Shown: one piece after another, positions 1 through 8,775 of the stretch
Position numbering within the stretch: the stretch's first letter is position 1
Layout of the letters: every line of letters starts with the position of its first letter
DNA from: FEN-1350 sp964386005
Lineage (GTDB): Bacteria > Planctomycetota > Phycisphaerae > Sedimentisphaerales > Anaerohalosphaeraceae
Direction: 5' to 3'
Length of the DNA stretch: 64,000 bases
Assembly (NCBI GenBank): GCA_964386005.1
Contig: CAYLSB010000011.1
Span: 1-64,000 of the forward strand
The notes under the pieces: model-generated
Told to the model about the DNA's origin: nothing
Database searches by the model: none
What the model saw: the letters and a program-made list of their open reading frames with translations, nothing else
Position numbers and translations under genes: made by a program

Positions 1-28
1 TAGTCCGTTGACGGGCAATCTCAAAGAT

Positions 29-126
29 GTTTCAATCCACGCCCCCGCGCGGGGGGCGACCAAATAAAACGAGGTTGATTATGGTCAAGATATGGTTTCA
101 ATCCACGCCCCCGCGCGGGGGGCGAC
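29..126 (-). CRISPR. Leader-proximal end of a type I-C CRISPR array (two repeats seen)
   Basis: Two identical 32-bp repeats lie at 29-60 and 95-126, beginning GTTTCAATCCACGC and ending GGGGGGCGAC on the plus strand. They are separated by a 34-bp spacer at 61-94. Positions 1-28 are the end of a further spacer, so the array continues past the left edge. Read on the minus strand, the repeat holds a GC-rich stem (CGCCCCC / GGGGGCG) and ends TGGATTGAAAC, the 11-nt handle expected from Cas5c cleavage in type I-C systems. The array therefore reads in the same direction as the cas genes. The repeat next to the cas operon should be the most recent, so the spacer at 61-94 is probably the newest. Confidence 0.95.
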
Positions 127-312
127 CGTCCTACTTATATCTTTAATATCATCAACGACTTACGAATTCGCAATCGCGAACTCATTTCGATCCACTCGAA
201 AATCCGTTCGATCCAATTCCTTAATGTCCGTATGTACTTTTTAATGAACGATTTATCTCAATCGCGAACCTTCCCGAATATCTATGATTGCTTAAGGTTC
301 GCGGAGTATTAT
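127..312 (-). promoter_or_regulatory. CRISPR leader with an inverted repeat after cas2
   Basis: This AT-rich stretch separates the cas2 stop from the first repeat and is the expected leader position. A perfect 10-bp inverted repeat (CGCGAACCTT at 263-272, AAGGTTCGCG at 294-303) sits 10 nt past the cas2 stop and could form a hairpin separating cas mRNA from the array transcript. A second short palindrome (TTCGC-AATC-GCGAA) lies near 165-180. The minus-strand promoter of the array should lie here, but I see no clear -35/-10 pair. Confidence 0.6.
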
Positions 313-603
313 TTACGCGATCAAGGGCCCTTGTGGATCATACGATGGTATGGCTCCAACGTGTTCAACGCGCCTCTTCCAATTGCTTCCAAGAAAATAA
401 AACCGGAGACTGTCTATCTGGGGATCAATTGTATCAGTCAGCTTCTGTCGCATCTCAACCCACTGGGCCGGATCTACGAGGCATTCGAAAACGGATTTCT
501 GAACTCGCTGGCCGCGATTCTCGCAAATCTTCGCCACGTGCCGGAGCCGCTTCTGCGATTGCGGTGTTTCGGTATTGACATCATAGGTGATCAAAACCAT
601 CAT
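313..603 (-). CDS. cas2: CRISPR-associated endonuclease Cas2
   Basis: 96 aa, normal for Cas2. The N-terminus MVLITYDV is the beta-1 strand bearing the conserved Asp of the Cas2 ferredoxin fold, and VQKSVFEC is the second conserved block. Cas2 dimers bridge two Cas1 dimers in the complex that integrates new spacers. It is the last gene of the cas operon, starting 4 nt after cas1 ends, and faces the leader. Two adjacent Met codons leave the start uncertain by one codon. Confidence 0.95.
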   Translation of the reverse strand: MMVLITYDVNTETPQSQKRLRHVAKICENRGQRVQKSVFECLVDPAQWVEMRQKLTDTIDPQIDSLRFYFLGSNWKRRVEHVGAIPSYDPQGPLIA

Positions 604-607
604 CGAG

Positions 608-1639
608 TTATCTCCACAAAAATGGCGGATATCCTTCCAGGTCGCCCCGAAGAAATCGAGCCATCAGCATGGCTTGCACAAACGGCAACAGTCCAACCAG
701 CATTTTCTCCTGTAGGAAGGGATGGGTTGTTTCTTCCTGTTTTCGCTTTTGCCATGCAATCAGTACTGCCTTACGGGTTTCGTCGTCCATCATGACGGCA
801 CCGGATTCGGTGGTTTGAAAGCCGTCGGGTTTTATCTGTTGGCGATTGATCAGCGAAAGTGCCAAGCGATCAGCCAGATATGCCCGGAATTCCTCCATGA
901 TATCCAGAGCCAATCCCGGCCGGCCGGGACGGTCGCGGTGAAGAAAGCCGACGGCCGGATCAAGGCCAACCGATTCGAGGGCCGCCTGGACATCATGAAC
1001 CAGAAGCGTATAGAGAAATGACAACAGAGCATTGGTATTATCCAGCGGTGGCCGACGGCTTCGCTGATGGAAATAGAAGGCATCCTTGTTGGCTGTGATC
1101 AGATTGTCGAAGCAACCAAAGTAATTATTGGCGGAGATTCCCTCGATTCCTCGAATGCCGTCCAGATCCATCGGCCGTTTCAACTCTTCCAGATTTTGCC
1201 CAAGATCGGAAATTGCCTTTTCGATTTTCTCTTTGCCTTCTGTGTCGGGCCTGTCCCGTAGGGCACGCAATAGTACAACCCGGCTGTTGGCGATTTTGGC
1301 CATGACAATGGAACGCGCGATCGACGCGCTTTCCTCCAGATCGTACGAGCGGCGGTACTGTTCCTTGCGGAGCAGGACATTACCGCAGACCGGACCATAG
1401 ACGCGGGCGAGGAAGCGGCCGTGCTCAGTCAGAAACGACAGGGCGACATTCTGTTCACCGCACATGCCCATAAGAAACGGACTGCAAGTTACATTCCCAA
1501 AGCATACAATACCACCGAGAGTATGGATCGGGACCCTTAGCTTGGTTTGCTGTTCATGGAGAACTTCAACCGTATCGCCGTTCTTCGACAGATAAGCCCC
1601 CTGCGTGGTGACGAATAGAGTGTTAAGAAGTTGTTTCAT
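608..1639 (-). CDS. cas1: CRISPR-associated endonuclease/integrase Cas1 (type I-C)
   Basis: 343 aa, full length for a type I-C Cas1. The N-terminal beta domain begins MKQLLNTLFVTTQGAYLS. The C-terminal helical domain has the three conserved metal-binding blocks: GIEGISANNYF (Glu), VGFLH (His) and LALDIMEEFR (Asp). With Cas2 it inserts prespacers at the leader-repeat junction. The start overlaps the end of cas4 by 4 nt (ATGA), which implies translational coupling. Nothing looks truncated. Confidence 0.96.
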   Translation of the reverse strand: MKQLLNTLFVTTQGAYLSKNGDTVEVLHEQQTKLRVPIHTLGGIVCFGNVTCSPFLMGMCGEQNVALSFLTEHGRFLARVYGPVCGNVLLRKEQYRRSYDLEESASIARSIVMAKIANSRVVLLRALRDRPDTEGKEKIEKAISDLGQNLEELKRPMDLDGIRGIEGISANNYFGCFDNLITANKDAFYFHQRSRRPPLDNTNALLSFLYTLLVHDVQAALESVGLDPAVGFLHRDRPGRPGLALDIMEEFRAYLADRLALSLINRQQIKPDGFQTTESGAVMMDDETRKAVLIAWQKRKQEETTHPFLQEKMLVGLLPFVQAMLMARFLRGDLEGYPPFLWR

Positions 1640-2310
1640 GGTGCGACTTCCCCTGAAGGTAACTCGAAGGACTTGTCAAGATACAGATCGATTTTCTTTT
1701 TCAGGCCGGTCGTTTTTGGCATACACTGATGAACGAGGGAGCAGTTGTCGCACTTCTTTTCGTAACGGGCTTTCGGGGTGATTCGCTTGTCGAACAGGTC
1801 ATGGAGCCGAGTGGCGGCGTCTTCGGTTTGAGATCGCAGATCATCGGAGAAAGCGATTTCCTGGCGCCGACGCGGCTGGCCATAGAAGAATGCCCCCTGA
1901 GGGATCGAACAGCGGAGCATCTCTTCCAGGCACAGGGCCTGGGCGCAGAGTTGGATCTGGTCGCAACGGTTTGGTTTCGGCTTGCCGCGTTTGTATTCGA
2001 CCGGGAATGGCCGCCAGAGGCCGCGAGTACCGGCCAGTTCGATGCCCATATCGGACTGATGGAACTCGACGACATCCGCCTGACCAATCAGGCCGAGCCG
2101 GAAGGAATGAATACGCAGGCCGCGGACGATCCGGACGCCGGGACGGTTTTCATCGTCGGCTTCATGAACCCGCTCGTGCAGAATTCGTCCCTCGGCCGTT
2201 AGGCGGTTCTCGTCCCAGACCTGTTCGAGATGAATCAGCCCACACTGCCGGGGGCAGAATGCATAGTGCTGCAGGGCGGACAACGGGATGAAGTCGGACT
2301 CGGAAAACAT
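1636..2310 (-). CDS. cas4: CRISPR-associated exonuclease Cas4
   Basis: 224 aa from the preferred start. The RecB-like nuclease has the iron-sulfur cysteines split between the N-terminus (FCPRQC) and the C-terminus (KKCDNCSLVHQC). PVEYKRGKPK is the QhxxY-type nuclease strand. In type I-C, Cas4 trims prespacers and helps select the PAM. I chose the ATG at 2310 because it overlaps the cas7 stop as TGATG, the usual coupling arrangement. An in-frame start at 2325 would add five residues that lie inside cas7. Confidence 0.94.
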   Translation of the reverse strand: MFSESDFIPLSALQHYAFCPRQCGLIHLEQVWDENRLTAEGRILHERVHEADDENRPGVRIVRGLRIHSFRLGLIGQADVVEFHQSDMGIELAGTRGLWRPFPVEYKRGKPKPNRCDQIQLCAQALCLEEMLRCSIPQGAFFYGQPRRRQEIAFSDDLRSQTEDAATRLHDLFDKRITPKARYEKKCDNCSLVHQCMPKTTGLKKKIDLYLDKSFELPSGEVAP

Positions 2311-3650
2311 CAGAAGCCGTTCCAAATCGCTCGTAATGGCCGATGCACATCAATTCCATTATCCTTTAAGGCTGGCGACTTGTCCTCCACTTCAACAATG
2401 AATCTTGTAGAGAAGTCCGGCATTCCGCAGTCTTCATTGAGGTCGGCTTCAGCCTCGTTAGTCGGCTGTTTCTCAAGTACCTTCTTAAGCACTGCGCGGC
2501 TAAGAAGCTTGTGCGATGGCGCACTGCCCCGCTCATTCGGATGAACAAAGACAACAAGCTCCTGCGTAGCCATCTCACCCTTTGATGCCGATGCAGCTTC
2601 CTGGAACATGTTGGCCACTGCAACCCAGAATCGCGCAAGGTCATCGCTGGTTACGCCCGTCTGCTTTCCAAGCATGGCGTTGAAATAGCCGTGTTGGCGA
2701 TAAGCGGCATAGTTGAGCCACGGCTTTCGTCCGAATTCTGTCTTCTTCTTCAACCAGTCAGATGCCTTCGTGATAGCACATCGAGTGATTGCCGCATCCC
2801 AAGGGAGAATCTCAGCAGTAGAACGTCCGAATGTAAGTTGCATAGGCCCGCGTATCTGCCCTGCGTTCGTGCCAGCGGTCAGAACCGCGCCGAAGAGCCG
2901 GATGTCGTCATACAACTCGCACATCTTTGCCTTAACTGCCTCGCGAGCGTCGCGCTCCTTGGCCCCGGCTTTCTTTTGCTTCTTCGCCTTTGCCAATAAT
3001 TTCGCAAGCTGCGTAACTTGTGTTTCGAATTCCAGTTTCTCCTCACCGACCGACAGCAACTCTTTGAAGTCCTTATCCGACTTAGCCTCGCCAAGGAAGG
3101 TAAGAGTCCCACTCTCTGCATCAAATTCAAGACCGTCCACTTCAGTATCCGCCAGCCAGTCGCGAAAGGTGGCCGGTTCTTCAGCCGCACCCTGTGGTCT
3201 ACTGTCTCGGTTCGCTTCAGGCACGGCTATCAGAGCATTAAATGCAGCATCGTCAGGTTTGAGTTCAACCATGAGAGCTTTAACGGACTCGGCCGCTTCC
3301 TGCTTCTGTTCTTTGTCCTCAGGCTTCGACTTTGTGTCAGCTTGTGCTTCGTAATCTTGAACCTTGCGAGCCGCGTCGAAATAGAGAGTGTTAAGGGCCG
3401 CCTGGCTCTGGATATAGATCGGACGCCCTAGCACGGCGGAGAGGTAGTCGCGTATCTTTCTCTTTATACAAACATCGGTGACAAACCCGTGGCGAGTCTG
3501 TGGATCAACGCGTGGGAGATTACCTGCATCTGGGTCACCATTCGGATTGCCGTTCTTGACATCAAAGAATAGGACAAAATCCATTCTCCGATTCGGATCA
3601 CAGTATGGCTGACTCTTGATTTCCTCAACGAGTTGTTTGATGTCCCTCAT
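2310..3650 (-). CDS. cas7: Cas7 (Csd2) backbone subunit with a large internal insertion
   Basis: 446 aa, whereas Cas7 of type I-C is usually about 280-300 aa. Family blocks are clear: GNPNGDPDAGNLPRVDP (residues 33-50), VTDVCIKRKIRDYL (57-70), DIRLFGAVLTAG (249-260) and AGQIRGPMQLTFGRS. Between about residues 92 and 240, where homologues have a short connector, there is a long charged segment. It includes a Glu/Lys/Gln-rich stretch, a small globular-looking part (FRDWLADTEVDGLEF) and a Lys/Ala-rich helix. Cas7 coats the crRNA in Cascade. The gene starts 11 nt after cas8c ends and couples to cas4. Confidence 0.95.
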   Translation of the reverse strand: MRDIKQLVEEIKSQPYCDPNRRMDFVLFFDVKNGNPNGDPDAGNLPRVDPQTRHGFVTDVCIKRKIRDYLSAVLGRPIYIQSQAALNTLYFDAARKVQDYEAQADTKSKPEDKEQKQEAAESVKALMVELKPDDAAFNALIAVPEANRDSRPQGAAEEPATFRDWLADTEVDGLEFDAESGTLTFLGEAKSDKDFKELLSVGEEKLEFETQVTQLAKLLAKAKKQKKAGAKERDAREAVKAKMCELYDDIRLFGAVLTAGTNAGQIRGPMQLTFGRSTAEILPWDAAITRCAITKASDWLKKKTEFGRKPWLNYAAYRQHGYFNAMLGKQTGVTSDDLARFWVAVANMFQEAASASKGEMATQELVVFVHPNERGSAPSHKLLSRAVLKKVLEKQPTNEAEADLNEDCGMPDFSTRFIVEVEDKSPALKDNGIDVHRPLRAIWNGF

Positions 3651-3661
3651 TTCCTGTCTCC

Positions 3662-5635
3662 TTATGCTTTGGGTGGGTTGAATTCTGTTCTCTGATGGTA
3701 GAAGCCTAGTGCAAACTGGGCTTGTTCTTCCGCCGTCAGCGGCGGTGGGAATCCGCCCGCATCGTCAATGAGACTGCAAATCTCCGCCATAAGTTCGCTG
3801 ATGTTGACCTTTCCGGAGGATCTTGTTGAGAAGACCTCCTTATTCTCACGGCGAAGCTTTGACAAGTGGGCCTTCGTTGTCATATTCATGAGGTTTGCAA
3901 ATACCGTGGTCGGTGCCGTAGATGCCGCACCATAGAAACGGTCCACGAGTGTCGCATTGACGCCGCGTCCAGACGACGATGCCCTTCGCTGGATTGCTTC
4001 CAGTACCGCAAGCAGTTGTCCGCACCTGTAGGGTGCTTTGTTCTTGTATTCAGACACCGTGTCATGTTCAGTGCTTGACTGTTCCATAGCCATCTTCTCC
4101 TGTTCGGGTTTGTTGTATGTAAGGACCAGTTTCATGGCCGCAGCCATTGCCATGCGTCGCAACATCTGCCGTTCATTCTGCTCTTTGTTGTCGGCGGGGG
4201 GGTCCGGCACTCGGAAACATCGGATGGCCCTCGTGAGCAAAGTCATGGGCGGCCGGTCACCAGCGTAAATACATCGAACTATCTTCCTCATCATGTCCGG
4301 TCCCATTTGCGGAAGGCGGGGCCTTTCATCCCTCTGGTTCCTTGAACTTGTGTAGGACTGCAAAGACTCCAGCATTGACCTCAGTGGCGGATACCAGATA
4401 CCCCGCCCGTCTGGGTGGGCTATACGAAGCGCCTTTCCATAATTGGCAATATTTGTTCTCGTCTGTGTAACATCGTGCTCAAGCCATTCACGGACAACGA
4501 GGCGGCTCTTGTTCGGCGACAGGACAGCCAGATAGAATCTGTTCGCCACAAGGCCAGAGGCCCCGCCCCCTACGAATGGACTCTCCATAAGTGTCCGTAT
4601 CTGGTGCGTCTCCGGAGGGGGTGCGTTCTTCGACATGTCAATCTCATCCAAGGGGATCTTTACCAAGTCCTCCAGTGAGATAGTTCTGTGCTCCTCTGCC
4701 AATTCTACCGGCACCCTTGTCCAGAACACAGCTATCTGATTTCTCAACGGCTGCTTGCCCTTGCCCTTACTGTCATCCCGTGCTAAGATGACAGCGTGCC
4801 TGCCAGATGGCTTTTCCTTTTTGTCATCATCGGGATTAGGGTCAAGCTTTAGAAGATATTGCAGAACCTGGTCTGCAACACTTGCACATGCAAAACAGAT
4901 TGGGGCACTTGAAGCCTGCTTCTTGTCCCCCTTTTCTGCCGCAGTCCCCTTTCCGCTCGATTCGAATGCATCCTTATTGAACGATGAGACCTGAACCTGA
5001 TAGCCAAAGAGCTTTGCCCTGAAGGGAAGGATTCGCAAAATGGCCTTTTTCTGCCCACAAAGAACGCACACCTGTTCCTCGTTCTTGAGCCGGGTTTCAA
5101 CATACTTCTCCCAGTATTTCTGAACGTCTTTATCGTCGGTTAGCCATGCAGTATTAGCGCCCACCTGAAATGTGACTAAGTCCCCACTCTTGGGCTTCTT
5201 TCCTGAAGGCCAAGGTATTTCCGCCGCATTCTTCATTCCGGCAAGGAAGTTTAAAACCCCACTGATGGAGTTGGCCACCTCCTTAGAGGAGCACTCCTTC
5301 TTCAATCCCTTCAGAAGGTTAACAAACGCCTCGTGCTCTTGCTGAGCGATTTTGGCTGAGTTACCTTGTTTCTCGTCGTCAGGGATGCCAAGTGCATATG
5401 ACAATTTGTCCACAAGGAGAGAAGGGCTGACCTTACCGGAAGTCCTATCGGCTGGCGTTGCCGGAGCCTGTCTCATATCCTTGAGACCAATCGTTGGCGG
5501 CTTTCCATCGACATCAATCACCCATACCTGTGCCTTCGGTCTCCGGTAGCCAGCGGGCAGCAGGTCAGTTTTGAAGCGTTCTGAAGATAGAATCATCGCA
5601 TTAAGAAATCCCATGACGGCCCTCCAGTCTGTCAA
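3662..5635 (-). CDS. cas8c: Cas8c (Csd1) large subunit of type I-C Cascade
   Basis: 657 aa, within the usual range for Csd1. Cas8c recognises the PAM and helps open the target DNA; in this subtype an internal start inside cas8c supplies the Cas11 small subunit. A zinc-ribbon-like pair, CVLCGQ and ICFACAS, lies near residues 190 and 250, as is common in the family. The start overlaps the end of cas5 by 35 nt. The C-terminal helical part (from about residue 480, MLRRMAMAAAMKLVL) is where an internal Cas11 product would be expected. Confidence 0.93.
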   Translation of the reverse strand: MTDWRAVMGFLNAMILSSERFKTDLLPAGYRRPKAQVWVIDVDGKPPTIGLKDMRQAPATPADRTSGKVSPSLLVDKLSYALGIPDDEKQGNSAKIAQQEHEAFVNLLKGLKKECSSKEVANSISGVLNFLAGMKNAAEIPWPSGKKPKSGDLVTFQVGANTAWLTDDKDVQKYWEKYVETRLKNEEQVCVLCGQKKAILRILPFRAKLFGYQVQVSSFNKDAFESSGKGTAAEKGDKKQASSAPICFACASVADQVLQYLLKLDPNPDDDKKEKPSGRHAVILARDDSKGKGKQPLRNQIAVFWTRVPVELAEEHRTISLEDLVKIPLDEIDMSKNAPPPETHQIRTLMESPFVGGGASGLVANRFYLAVLSPNKSRLVVREWLEHDVTQTRTNIANYGKALRIAHPDGRGIWYPPLRSMLESLQSYTSSRNQRDERPRLPQMGPDMMRKIVRCIYAGDRPPMTLLTRAIRCFRVPDPPADNKEQNERQMLRRMAMAAAMKLVLTYNKPEQEKMAMEQSSTEHDTVSEYKNKAPYRCGQLLAVLEAIQRRASSSGRGVNATLVDRFYGAASTAPTTVFANLMNMTTKAHLSKLRRENKEVFSTRSSGKVNISELMAEICSLIDDAGGFPPPLTAEEQAQFALGFYHQRTEFNPPKA

Positions 5636-6359
5636 GTTCGTTGTACCTGTCCTGTGGCACAGTCATCCATCCGTGGTCTACCTTTGCGCCAAAGAACAAC
5701 CGCTTACTGTATCCTCTGGCAACGCGAGGTTTCTCGGCCTCGGCTTCCTGCCGCCAGAATTCCAAGCGGTCCTCAGGATGTTTCCTGTACCATGCGTCAT
5801 CTTCGATGTATGCTGTGTCAAAGAGCATGTTACCAATATCAAATTTCAGATTCGGGTCTGGTTCATCGCCACCATCGACGGCCAGTTCAAAATCAGCGGC
5901 AAATTCGCGGCACCCCAGATAGGGCTTGTGGAAGTACTGTCCCCGCTCCACTTTGCGGTGGAAACAGTCCAGATGCTTGCCGAGGGTCTGCGGCTCCTGT
6001 CCGGGTCGCAGGTCGAGCCATCCCTTAATGCGATAGGCAACATCTTGCAGGATGAGACTTGTGCGTTGCTGGCGGTCATCCTCTACGGCAAGGTAATGCT
6101 CAAATGCTTTCTCTTTCTTTGTCGGCTCTGTCTGTCGCGATGATATCTCATTCCGAAGCAGTGACATCTGCGTGCCAAGCTTGAGGATGCCTATTGAGCA
6201 GATACGATATCGAAACTGTGGCTTCCAGTAGATGGCCTCCAGCACGCCTCTTGCCGCGGACGGCGTAATGACAGGATAGCTTTGACGCTCTACTTTGGAC
6301 TCTGGAGCGGTGAAACAGGCGTAATCGCCCCATACTTTGACATCGACAACATTTGTCAT
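5601..6359 (-). CDS. cas5: Cas5c (Cas5d) crRNA-processing endonuclease
   Basis: 252 aa. It starts VVDVKVWGDYACFTAPESKVERQSYPVITPSAARG, written here as separate blocks VKVWGDYACF and YPVITPSAARG, which is the Cas5 RAMP beginning; GCREFAADF matches the second half of the family. In type I-C, Cas5 replaces Cas6: it cuts the repeat transcript 3' of the stem and caps the crRNA 5' handle. It begins 9 nt after cas3 ends and overlaps cas8c by 35 nt, placing it within one operon. Confidence 0.94.
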   Translation of the reverse strand: MTNVVDVKVWGDYACFTAPESKVERQSYPVITPSAARGVLEAIYWKPQFRYRICSIGILKLGTQMSLLRNEISSRQTEPTKKEKAFEHYLAVEDDRQQRTSLILQDVAYRIKGWLDLRPGQEPQTLGKHLDCFHRKVERGQYFHKPYLGCREFAADFELAVDGGDEPDPNLKFDIGNMLFDTAYIEDDAWYRKHPEDRLEFWRQEAEAEKPRVARGYSKRLFFGAKVDHGWMTVPQDRYNELDRLEGRHGIS

Positions 6360-6368
6360 AGAACCTCC

Positions 6369-8678
6369 TTAATGAATCAAGTCTGCCGGATCAAGAAATG
6401 GTCCGACAAGACCCCGATGAGTTTCCACATCATACTTTCCTATCCAACGGTAGAAATGCCCTGTGACCGGCTCCAGCCAGCTTTGGAGGCTACATAATTC
6501 CTGCCTTCGAATGTTTACGACATATGGCATAAGCTTCCGCCATGTCTCGCGGGATGGATATCCTATGTATGCCTGTAGCATTCTTTCCCCTTCGCCGTCG
6601 CCATAGCACGGGACAACGACGGGAATCGTGTCTTCAATGAACCGATACCTCTGGGCGACCTCCGGATAGTTCAGGTCACGGCAATGTGGCAGAATGTCTC
6701 TCTTATCAAGGTTTACGTCACGGAAGAGACGTTGAAAATACTCTCTGTAGAGGGCTGGGTCGCTCAATCGGTCTGAACCATATCGCTGTATGAGCATCTT
6801 CGCATCTTCAAGACCAATCTTGTAAGAACCGGGTGGGCAGGAGTTGTCTGGCCAGTCGAATATGACGAAGTGTCCCTTTGTATTGCGTTTCCCTTCGCGG
6901 TTACATCTTCCAGCGGCCTGCACGATACGGTCCAGCGGCCCCATTGCCCGATAGACTACCGGGAAATCCAGATCGACACCCGCCTCGACAACTTGCGTAC
7001 TGATTAGACAGACCGGCTTCGGGTCGTCGATGGCAAGCTTCTTCTTGATATCCTTGAGGACTGCTTTCCTGTGAGCCCCGCACAGAAGAGTCGAGAGATG
7101 ATACAAGCCCTGCACCTTCCTGTTCCGGAGTTCGTTGAGAAGATCCATCGCATGTCTGCGGGTATTCAAGATAACAAGCACTTGCTCCCCTGCCCGACCT
7201 GCGACCTCGTCTGCAAGATCGTTAAGGTGTGCAAGTTGCGTCACAGGATTGTACTCGACTCGCTCAAGCAATTTGAAATGGTTACGATACCTGTCCACAA
7301 GATGCTCAATATTCAAGCCATCGAATGCCTTGAGATATGGCGTTTCATCGAATGCAGGTTGTGTTGCCGTTGAGAACACGATAGTAGTACCATATCGGTC
7401 TATTAACAAACGAAGAACCTCAAGCGTTGGGGCCAGGAACTCGGGTGGCAATGTCTGAATCTCATCGAGGATCAGGACACTGTGGGCGATATTGTGCAGC
7501 TTTCTGCAACGCCCTGGCTTGCAGGCAAAGAGACTCTCGAACAGCTGGACCGTGGTGGTGACAATCAGTGGAGCATCCCAGTTCTCGCTGGCGAGGCGAT
7601 ATCGGATATATCTGGGATTCTGGTCTTCTTGCTCATCCGGGACATCAACCTGGCTATGGTGCTCGAGCAGGCAGTCGAAATACGGATCGAAAATTTTCCG
7701 GTATTCCTTGGCTGTCTGGTCAATGATACTCGTATATGGTAGAGCAATGATCACCCTCATGAATCCATGTTCGCGGTGCTCGATAGCATGCCGCAGGGCA
7801 AAGGCCAGTCCACTACGGGTTTTCCCCCCGCCGGTCGGCACGGTCAAGCGGAAGAGGCCGGGCTTTTTCTTTGCAGAAACAAGACATGCTTCATAGACCT
7901 CGCGACGGACACGGTTGACAGTTGATGGTGTCTTTGCTGCTTCCGAGAGCAATTCGGTCTGATTGTTGGAAAACACCTCCCAGAGTTGAGCCAAGGACGG
8001 CCAATTGCCTCTACGCTGTGATTTGGCCCCGTCAAAATGCCGTTCAGTCTCAAGATAGTCAGCATCGACCAGAGCTGAAAACAGCATGCGAATAAGAACA
8101 TCCCTTCCTCTTCCATTCGGATCCCTGGTATGTGTTCCCTTCGGCAAGACAAGCTGACTTGCGGCCTGCTGGAGCAGCGGCAGAGCCTTCTGCCCATCCT
8201 GTGAGTTGATGAAGGAATGCATCTTCTGAGAAAGAACGCCGGGCTGCTCCAAGCCTCCATGATGCCCGGCAAGAGGTAAGGCGATTTCCTTCCATCCTTC
8301 TGGATCTTTTTTTGCCAGCCACAACAGTGCATAGACCAAAGATCCTCCCCAGATGGAATGTGGAACCTTCTGATGAGACTGGCCCTTATGCTGAGCGATC
8401 AGGTAATCCTGGAACTCTGGGTTGATCTTCCCAAGGTCGTGCCACAGTCCCAGTATCTTTCCCAAGTCGCCGTAGCCGAATTCTGAAGCGAACTCACCGG
8501 CAAGTTCTCCGACCTTCTCAAGATGGTCTTTGAGGATATCCCATTTCCCGGATGAATTAGGAGTATGTGCATAGAGCGTCGAGAAATCGCCAACAAGTTT
8601 TTGCCAGCGTGCCCCCTGCTCGGGCGTTTGACCCGGTCGTGTCGGATCGGTGTGAGCGTAATAGTTATTTTCTCCCAT
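6369..8678 (-). CDS. cas3: Cas3 helicase-nuclease with N-terminal HD domain
   Basis: 769 aa. The HD nuclease occupies about residues 30-220 with His52, His80-Asp81 in GLWHDLGK, and GHHGG at 138-142. The SF2 helicase follows, with Walker A PTGGGKT (281-287), Walker B DEIQ (405-408) and motif III FSTATQ (435-440). Motif VI is QAAGRCNREG. Cascade recruits Cas3 to unwind and degrade the displaced strand. The order HD then helicase is normal. Upstream GGGAGG lies 12 nt from the ATG, a slightly long gap. It is the first cas gene; 97 nt separate it from the PH-domain gene. Confidence 0.96.
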   Translation of the reverse strand: MGENNYYAHTDPTRPGQTPEQGARWQKLVGDFSTLYAHTPNSSGKWDILKDHLEKVGELAGEFASEFGYGDLGKILGLWHDLGKINPEFQDYLIAQHKGQSHQKVPHSIWGGSLVYALLWLAKKDPEGWKEIALPLAGHHGGLEQPGVLSQKMHSFINSQDGQKALPLLQQAASQLVLPKGTHTRDPNGRGRDVLIRMLFSALVDADYLETERHFDGAKSQRRGNWPSLAQLWEVFSNNQTELLSEAAKTPSTVNRVRREVYEACLVSAKKKPGLFRLTVPTGGGKTRSGLAFALRHAIEHREHGFMRVIIALPYTSIIDQTAKEYRKIFDPYFDCLLEHHSQVDVPDEQEDQNPRYIRYRLASENWDAPLIVTTTVQLFESLFACKPGRCRKLHNIAHSVLILDEIQTLPPEFLAPTLEVLRLLIDRYGTTIVFSTATQPAFDETPYLKAFDGLNIEHLVDRYRNHFKLLERVEYNPVTQLAHLNDLADEVAGRAGEQVLVILNTRRHAMDLLNELRNRKVQGLYHLSTLLCGAHRKAVLKDIKKKLAIDDPKPVCLISTQVVEAGVDLDFPVVYRAMGPLDRIVQAAGRCNREGKRNTKGHFVIFDWPDNSCPPGSYKIGLEDAKMLIQRYGSDRLSDPALYREYFQRLFRDVNLDKRDILPHCRDLNYPEVAQRYRFIEDTIPVVVPCYGDGEGERMLQAYIGYPSRETWRKLMPYVVNIRRQELCSLQSWLEPVTGHFYRWIGKYDVETHRGLVGPFLDPADLIH

Positions 8679-8686
8679 CCGATGTT

Positions 8687-8775
8687 GTTACCTCCCAATC
8701 CCAAAATGAAGTGGTGGTTTATCCTGACTCTTCTTTAGCTGCCTCCTTAATCTCCTGTTTCATATCACGCACCCT
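8687..8775 (-). other. Gap before cas3 holding a possible 14-codon open frame
   Basis: On the minus strand the gap contains a short frame coding MKQEIKEAAKEESG, beginning near 8761 and ending before the cas3 ribosome-binding site GGGAGG. It is charged and could be a leader peptide or chance. There is no terminator in the gap, so the PH-domain gene and cas3 could share a transcript. Confidence 0.25.
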
